In this document: in pieces, positions 63,965 through 64,000 of the stretch
Position numbering within the stretch: the stretch's first letter is position 1
How the letters are laid out: each line of letters starts with the position of its first letter
Assembly (NCBI RefSeq): GCF_900106645.1
Contig: NZ_FNMV01000010.1
Location: 101,920-165,919 of the forward strand
Reading direction: 5' to 3'
Origin: Flavobacterium degerlachei
GTDB lineage: Bacteria > Bacteroidota > Bacteroidia > Flavobacteriales > Flavobacteriaceae
DNA: 64,000 bases
Program-made: the position numbers and the translations under genes
Notes under the pieces: model-generated
Told to the model about the DNA's origin: nothing
Databases searched by the model: none
Seen by the model: the letters and a program-made list of their open reading frames with translations, nothing else

Positions 63965-64000
63965 CGCTTATAACAGGATTTTAAAGATCCTTTATGAGCG
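63965..64000. terminator. Hairpin at the right edge
   Basis: CGCTTATAA and TTATGAGCG form an outer stem with G-U pairs, and AGGAT/ATCCT pairs inside. The hairpin ends at base 64000, so its T run may lie outside; poly-A precedes it, which fits a terminator of a gene coming from the right. Confidence 0.6.

Overview
The window reads as a chromosomal segment of a gliding Bacteroidota of the family Flavobacteriaceae, most likely Flavobacterium or a close relative. The grounds are low GC content, the gldF/gldG gliding-motility ABC transporter genes, a TonB receptor/FecR/ECF-sigma cascade, several lipoproteins, and many promoters with the Bacteroidota -7 box TAnnTTTG in place of Shine-Dalgarno-led E. 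coli-type signals. Most content is housekeeping and conserved; no phage, plasmid or complete insertion sequence is visible.

Layout. 1-9.8 kb (minus strand): the 5' part of uvrA, a Fic protein, a ClC chloride channel/exchanger with CBS domains, an AlkD-type DNA glycosylase, two tandem gamma-glutamyltranspeptidase lipoproteins and an AcpH-like protein. 9.8-12.1 kb: glmM-type phosphohexomutase, DoxX and DUF1059 proteins. 12.5-19.5 kb: an envelope signalling locus with a TonB receptor (STN domain), FecR anti-sigma and ECF sigma on the minus strand. Facing it on the plus strand are a repeat lipoprotein, an archaemetzincin-like lipoprotein protease and a small beta-barrel; fecR and the facing lipoprotein share a 32-bp promoter-like motif. 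19.5-26.6 kb: PhoD-like phosphatase, SufS-like aminotransferase, SelO, a LpxL-type acyltransferase, rhomboid protease, SIMPL protein and tRNA-Tyr. 26.7-34.4 kb: a tlpA-type gene split by an in-frame TGA, small proteins, a CHASE/PAS histidine kinase with its response regulator, and YchJ. 34.5-39.3 kb: a two-domain ABC ATPase, a VWA protein plus MoxR-like AAA ATPase pair, and a 2OG-Fe(II) oxygenase.

39.3-47.6 kb: a GYF protein, 2H phosphoesterase, saccharopine dehydrogenase-like enzyme, two neighbouring genes that share a duplicated promoter and N-terminus, a helical-repeat protein, a small gene broken by TAA, and mnmE. 47.7-52.5 kb: twin universal stress proteins and a membrane MutS-like ATPase. 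The 3' end of that ATPase gene is repeated exactly 1,016 bp downstream, around a frameshifted secreted-protein gene. 52.6-57.6 kb: dnaN, gldG, gldF, a monooxygenase-fold protein and a DUF62 enzyme. 57.7-64 kb: phoH, an SDR, a nitric-oxide detoxification operon (hmp, an NsrR-like Rrf2 regulator, DUF2798) with a near-palindromic candidate operator, a Cof-type HAD phosphatase and purC.

The most informative observations are the shared ECF-type promoter motif with its candidate regulon, the archaemetzincin-like motif with an insertion, the 43-bp direct repeats around the frameshifted gene, the chimeric N-terminus at 43 kb, and three separately disrupted reading frames. All product names rest on motif recognition by eye; no database search was possible.
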